From Arthrobacter sp. (lineage in GTDB: Bacteria > Actinomycetota > Actinomycetes > Actinomycetales > Micrococcaceae), in NCBI GenBank assembly GCA_030146405.1, contig JASLBS010000049.1, forward strand, positions 1 through 45,719: 45,719 nucleotides of DNA. The letters run 5' to 3'. This document shows, piece by piece, positions 41,923-45,719 of the stretch. The notes beneath the pieces were generated by a model. It searched no databases. It was not told the origin of the DNA and saw nothing but the letters and a program-made list of their open reading frames with translations. Every line of letters starts with the position of its first letter. The stretch's first letter is position 1. The translations under genes and the position numbers were made by a program.

Positions 41923-43219
41923 TGTCGGCCTCCATCAGATGTCGATCTCCTATTGTCGTCTCTTCGGGCGGCAGCCGGTAGGCGATCACGTGCGACACCC
42001 GGTTACGTCGGCCCTCCACGCGTTCGGCGCGCAGGCCGATGCCGTCAACCGCAACCTCGGAACCGACGATCGGTACGCGGCCGAGGGTCTTCGCGAGGAG
42101 ACCGCCCACGGTGTCCACCTCCTCGTCGTTCAGGTCGATCCCGAACAGTTCACCGAGGTCGGTAATCCCCATGCGGGCGCTGATCCGGTACTCGACCTCG
42201 TCGAGTTTCTCGAGTTCCGGAACCTCGGAGTCGTACTCGTCGACGATCTCGCCCACGATCTCCTCGATCAGGTCCTCGAGGGTCACGAGTCCCGCCGTGC
42301 CGCCGTACTCGTCGATCACGATCGCCACGTGGGTGGATTCACGCTGCAACTCGCGCAGGAGGTCCCCCACGGGCTTGGACTCGGGGACGTAGCGGGGCGG
42401 CCGGCACTCGGAGTCGATCGACCGCGTCTGGTTCGAAGCCGGACGTCCGTGCAGGCTGGCGACCACGTCCTTCAGGTACAGCAGCCCCCTGATGTCGTCG
42501 GAACTCTCACCGATCACCGGGATACGCGAGTACCCGGAGCGGAGGAACAGCGACATCGCCTGGCTCAGGGTGGAACCGGACTCGATCGTCACCATGTCCG
42601 TCCGCGGTACCATCACGGCGCGGACCTTCGTGTCGCCGAGTTCGAAGACCGAGTGGATGAGTTCCGCCTCGTTGTCCTCGATCATCTCGGCATCCGAGGC
42701 TCGGGAGAGCAACTCGCGGAACTCCTCCTCGGTGAAGAAGGCTGCTTCGTCCCGGGCGGCTCCCGGGGTGAGCGCGCTGCCGATCCTCACGAGCCACCGA
42801 GGGACCGGACCCAGGATGGCGCGGAGGAACGCCACCAGTCCGGCCGTTGCACGGACGACGGTGGGAGCGTGGGTACGACCGAGCTGGCGCGGCGAGACAC
42901 CGACGATCACGAAACCGATGGCCGCCATCACCACTGTGGCCAGGAGCCCGGCGAGCCAGACGTTGTCCAGGAGGTCGTGGAACAGGATCGCGACGGCCAC
43001 GGCTCCGGCCATCTCGAACCAGACGCGCCAGAACCGCAGCGCGTGCATGTGGGCCACGGGGGCGTCGAGGATGCGGCGCAGGGAGGAGGATCTCGAGGTC
43101 TGGACCAGGCCCTCGCCCTCCTGCCGGGGCAGGTAGCTGAAGGCGGCCTCAGCCGCCGTCACGAGAGCTGCCGTGAGGGCGAAGACCACCCCCATGAGCC
43201 CGAAGATCCAGATGATCAC
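41909..43219 (-). CDS. HlyC/CorC-family membrane protein (DUF21, CBS domains)
   Basis: A 436-residue protein. The N-terminal DUF21/CNNM domain has three or four helices (IIWIFGLMGVVFALTAALVTAAEAAF, FEMAGAVAVAILFHDLLDNVWLAGLLATVVMAAIGFVIVGV). Two CBS modules follow (VRAVMVPRTDMVTIESGSTLSQAMSLFLRSGYSRIPV and PVGDLLRELQRESTHVAIVIDEYGGTAGLVTLEDLIEEIVGEI), then a CorC_HlyC domain. Relatives take part in Mg or Co efflux. Position between ybeY and era is standard. It starts 1 codon before the ybeY stop overlap (43216-43219). Confidence 0.93.
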   Translation of the reverse strand: MIIWIFGLMGVVFALTAALVTAAEAAFSYLPRQEGEGLVQTSRSSSLRRILDAPVAHMHALRFWRVWFEMAGAVAVAILFHDLLDNVWLAGLLATVVMAAIGFVIVGVSPRQLGRTHAPTVVRATAGLVAFLRAILGPVPRWLVRIGSALTPGAARDEAAFFTEEEFRELLSRASDAEMIEDNEAELIHSVFELGDTKVRAVMVPRTDMVTIESGSTLSQAMSLFLRSGYSRIPVIGESSDDIRGLLYLKDVVASLHGRPASNQTRSIDSECRPPRYVPESKPVGDLLRELQRESTHVAIVIDEYGGTAGLVTLEDLIEEIVGEIVDEYDSEVPELEKLDEVEYRISARMGITDLGELFGIDLNDEEVDTVGGLLAKTLGRVPIVGSEVAVDGIGLRAERVEGRRNRVSHVIAYRLPPEETTIGDRHLMEADSERH

Positions 43220-43689
43220 GTGCGCGTCTCCTGCGGTGCACTGCCACCGAGGAACTCGGCGAGGAGCTGACGCTGCAGGCCGAACATCTCCTTCTCCTCG
43301 TCGGGCTCGGCGTGGTCGTAACCGAGCAGGTGGAGGACGCCGTGCGTGGTCAGGAGCAGCAGTTCGTCATTGGTGCTGTGCCCGGCCGCGGCGCCCTGGG
43401 ATGCTGCGACGTCGGGACAGAGCACGATGTCGCCGAGCAACCCGGCCGGGGTGACGCGTCCGGGCGTCCCCGGACGCAGCTCGTCCATCGGGAAGGAGAG
43501 GACGTCCGTGGGTCCGTGCTCGTCCATCCACTCCACGTGCAGCTTCTCCATCGCGGACGTGTCCACCAGGATGATCGAGAGCTCGGCCTCGGGGTGGATG
43601 AAGAGTGCCTCGAACAGGAAGTTGGTGAGGCGGACCAGTGACTCCTCGTCGACGTCGTACCCGGTCTCGTTGTTGACCTCGACACTCAT
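43216..43689 (-). CDS. ybeY: Endoribonuclease YbeY (rRNA maturation factor)
   Basis: A 157-residue metal-dependent RNase for 16S rRNA 3'-end processing and ribosome quality control. The signature HGVLHLLGYDH carries the zinc ligands His116, His120 and His126. The ATG at 43689 (MSVEVNNETGYD) overlaps the phoH stop by 4 bp; the frame is open upstream inside phoH but not coding. Its own stop overlaps the next gene's start by 4 bp, so translation is coupled along the operon. Confidence 0.95.
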   Translation of the reverse strand: MSVEVNNETGYDVDEESLVRLTNFLFEALFIHPEAELSIILVDTSAMEKLHVEWMDEHGPTDVLSFPMDELRPGTPGRVTPAGLLGDIVLCPDVAASQGAAAGHSTNDELLLLTTHGVLHLLGYDHAEPDEEKEMFGLQRQLLAEFLGGSAPQETRT

Positions 43690-44720
43690 CGGGTACCCGC
43701 CGGTCGGTCGGACCGCGACTGACCGGCGCGCTGTGCCTCGTCCCACGTGCTGTAGGCGGTGACGATGTCACCCACGAGGCGGTGCCGCACGACGTCGGAG
43801 GAATCGAGTTCACTGAAGTGGACGTCGTCGACGTCGCTCAGGATCTCGCGGACGATCCTCAGCCCGGAGCTGGTGCCGTTCGGGAGATCCACCTGGGTGA
43901 CGTCACCGGTGACCACCATCTTGGAGCCGAAGCCCAGCCGGGTGAGGAACATCTTCATCTGCTCCGGCGTCGTGTTCTGCGCTTCGTCGAGGATGATGAA
44001 GGCGTCATTGAGCGTCCTGCCGCGCATGTAGGCCAGCGGTGCAACTTCGATGGTCCCGGCGGCCATGAGCCGCGGGATCGAGTCGGGATCCATCATGTCG
44101 TGCAGGGCGTCGTAGAGCGGCCGGAGGTAAGGGTCGATCTTGTCGTTCAGGGTGCCGGGCAGGAATCCCAGCCGCTCCCCCGCCTCGACGGCCGGGCGCG
44201 TGAGGATGATCCGGTTGACCTCCTTGTGCTGCAGCGCCTGCACCGCCTTGGCCATGGCCAGGTAGGTCTTGCCGGTTCCGGCCGGGCCGATCCCGAACAC
44301 GATGGTGTTGCGATCGATCTCCTCGACGTAGGTGCTCTGGTTCAACGTCTTGGGTCGGATCGTCTTCCCTCGCGAGGAGAGGATGCTCACGGAGAGCACT
44401 TCCGACGGGCGGGCGGCGCTCTGCGTCTTCAGCATGGAGACGAGTTGTTCGAGCACCTGTGGCGATACGGTGGCGTTGTTGCTGGCCATGGTGCGGATCT
44501 CCCCCACCAACCGCTCCGTCCGGCTGACGTCGGCGGAGGGTCCGGTGATGGTGAGCTCGTTGCCCCGTGCCTGCAGCCCCACGCCCGGGAACGACGTCTC
44601 GATCAGCCGGAGCGCTTCGTCGTTGGAGCCGAGTGCCTGCACCATCTGTTCGGTCGAGTCGAACACGAAGGTCCTGGAATCGAGTCCTGCCGCGTTGATA
44701 CCTGTTGAAGATTCGCTCAT
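43686..44720 (-). CDS. phoH: PhoH-like ATPase
   Basis: A 344-residue protein. The N-terminal 90 residues form a KH-like domain (RTFVFDSTEQMVQALGSNDEALRLIET). The ATPase part has Walker A GPAGTGKT at 145-152 and Walker B with AFIILDEAQN, followed by TPEQMKMFLTRLGFGSKMVVTGD, typical of PhoH/YbeZ. YbeZ proteins act with YbeY in rRNA processing, in agreement with the 4-bp overlap with ybeY. ATG 44720 (MSESSTGINAAGLD) is chosen because the longer frame starting at 44846 lacks family sequence; no strong Shine-Dalgarno is seen. Confidence 0.95.
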   Translation of the reverse strand: MSESSTGINAAGLDSRTFVFDSTEQMVQALGSNDEALRLIETSFPGVGLQARGNELTITGPSADVSRTERLVGEIRTMASNNATVSPQVLEQLVSMLKTQSAARPSEVLSVSILSSRGKTIRPKTLNQSTYVEEIDRNTIVFGIGPAGTGKTYLAMAKAVQALQHKEVNRIILTRPAVEAGERLGFLPGTLNDKIDPYLRPLYDALHDMMDPDSIPRLMAAGTIEVAPLAYMRGRTLNDAFIILDEAQNTTPEQMKMFLTRLGFGSKMVVTGDVTQVDLPNGTSSGLRIVREILSDVDDVHFSELDSSDVVRHRLVGDIVTAYSTWDEAQRAGQSRSDRPAGTR

Positions 44721-45143
44721 AGCTCGGCCGTCCGGCCTTCGATCGCCCCTCATTCGAGTAGTCGTACCGCTGTCTGTCGGTGCTGTTGTCCCGGTGCGTT
44801 CCGAGCGCCCGCCCGGGGGCACCACACCATGGACGCAGAAGATCATGGTACGCCATCGTTCCCCCGCTCAGCAGGGTGAATCCGCCTTGGGCGGAGCACG
44901 CGGAGCCGTGATCCGGGGGCCGGATCACGGCATGCTCGGACTCCGACGACGCGGCGGCTTCGTATCGATCCGGTTTCAGTCCTCGCGAGGACGATTTCTG
45001 GTGCCGTTCCGGACCCCCTCCTGTGTAAAGCTGGGACGGCTCCGGACCCGGGCGGGCCGAGAATCGCCCCGCTTCCGACTCCCGGTCCCACACTCGTACC
45101 ACGTGACCCGTAGATCAGTGCGCCCAGCGGAAGGAGGACATGC
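44721..45143. promoter_or_regulatory. Divergent phoH/GerMN intergenic region with hairpins and a palindrome
   Basis: No gene seen. TCCGCC/GGCGGA (44881-44895) is followed by a perfect 12-bp hairpin with a 3-nt loop (44905-44931), and a 14-bp perfect palindrome GTCCTCGCGAGGAC lies at 44979-44992. The hairpins would be in the 5' UTR of phoH if transcription starts far upstream; the palindrome may be an operator. Confidence 0.4.
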
Positions 45144-45719
45144 ATGAGCGATCAGGACCCCTTGAAGAAGCCCAGGCTCGGGCTGCGCAGGATCCTCCTG
45201 GTCTCGGGCGGCGTCCTGCTGGCCAGCAGCATCCTCCTGCTCCCCGACACCGGTCTCCTCCAGAACATCGCGCCCACCACCGATCTACCCACTCCGCCGG
45301 TGTCCGCGACGGGCACGAATGCCATCGAGTCGGCGGGCGCCCAGGAGCAGGGCGCACCTGCAACCTCGACGGACCTGCCCCGCCCGCTGGTTCCCGTGTA
45401 CTGGCTCGGCGATGTGGCCGGCACCGACAAGCTCTTCCGGGAGTTCCTCGAGGCACCGGATGCCTCCAGCGGCGACCCGATCGCCGACGCGGTGCTGAAG
45501 ATGACGTCCAGGGAACCGCTGGACCCCGACTACTACTCCCCCTGGCAGCCGGCCTCCAGCGTGAGTTCCTCGATCTCGACGCGGAACGTGATCACCATCG
45601 ACCTCTCCTCCGACGCGTTCACCGAACGCCTCGACGAGGACGAGGCACGACTCGCACTGCAGCAGCTGGTCTACACGGCCACGGCCGCGGCCGCCAACGC
45701 CGGTCTCATCACCGGAGGT
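45144..45719 (+). CDS. GerMN-domain protein, N-terminal part
   Basis: The frame stays open to the end of the window; 192 residues are visible. An N-terminal helix (RRILLVSGGVLLASSILLL) anchors or exports the protein, a Pro/Thr/Ala-rich linker follows, and VPVYWLGDV ... ADAVLKMTSREPLDPDYYSPW ... RNVITIDLSSDAF ... ALQQLVYTATAAAANAG is a GerMN domain. Such proteins (related to LpqB and spore germination protein M) act at the cell envelope. ATG 45144 has AAGGAGGA 5 nt upstream; the ATG at 45140 is 1 nt from it and in another frame. Confidence 0.85.
   Translation, partial: MSDQDPLKKPRLGLRRILLVSGGVLLASSILLLPDTGLLQNIAPTTDLPTPPVSATGTNAIESAGAQEQGAPATSTDLPRPLVPVYWLGDVAGTDKLFREFLEAPDASSGDPIADAVLKMTSREPLDPDYYSPWQPASSVSSSISTRNVITIDLSSDAFTERLDEDEARLALQQLVYTATAAAANAGLITGG

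Overview
The window looks like a chromosomal segment of a high-GC Actinomycetota, most likely an Arthrobacter-like Micrococcaceae. The reasons are the actinobacterial arrangement of the aa3-bc1 supercomplex genes (ctaE-qcrC-qcrA-qcrB, ctaC-ctaD-ctaF, a diheme QcrC and an N-terminally extended Rieske protein), a LytR-CpsA-Psr protein, a DUF3043 protein, frequent GTG starts, and many start codons lying exactly 6 nt behind a TANNNT-like -10 element, which is typical of leaderless actinobacterial mRNAs. No rRNA, complete tRNA, CRISPR array or intact insertion sequence was seen.

Layout. Positions 1-6100: the end of a membrane protein, a stand-alone Lrp/AsnC ligand-binding domain, trpD (minus strand), then ctaE-qcrC-qcrA-qcrB (plus strand) closed by a 23-bp hairpin. 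Positions 6100-24500: an accessory-looking block that separates the two halves of the respiratory cluster. It holds small regulator/membrane pairs, an ArsR-MFS divergon, a second MFS gene, a saccharopine-dehydrogenase-like enzyme, a SigK-like ECF sigma factor with a small two-helix membrane protein, a His-rich membrane protein and PepSY protein pair, an HPt-like protein, several lipoproteins, and decayed CGNR and GAF fragments. Its coding density is lower than in the flanks. Positions 24500-28500: a GntR/HutC regulator and ctaC-ctaD-ctaF (minus strand). Positions 28600-39200: an ErpA-type Fe-S protein, an M20 dipeptidase, a DUF3043 protein, pyrD, an alpha/beta hydrolase, recO-uppS, leuA with a candidate leader-peptide attenuator, and an M13 metallopeptidase. 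Positions 39250-45719: an LCP cell-wall ligase and phoH-ybeY-corC-era (minus strand), then the start of a GerMN-domain protein.

How the genes work together. ctaC/D/F/E and qcrC/A/B encode the cytochrome bc1-aa3 supercomplex that passes electrons from menaquinol to oxygen. PyrD feeds the same quinone pool, and the ErpA-type protein probably helps supply Fe-S clusters. phoH-ybeY-corC-era is the conserved ribosome-maturation and membrane cluster. UppS and the LCP protein serve cell-wall polymer synthesis.

Most noteworthy are a leaderless 15-codon peptide with adjacent Leu codons before a large hairpin upstream of leuA; nine starts sharing an exact 6-nt spacing from a -10 hexamer, one of which reveals an otherwise overlooked 53-aa membrane protein; a SigK-like sigma gene without the usual rskA; a perfect 10-bp inverted repeat with an IdeR/DtxR-like core upstream of it; a hairpin-rich leader before the second MFS gene; and several decayed genes in the accessory block.
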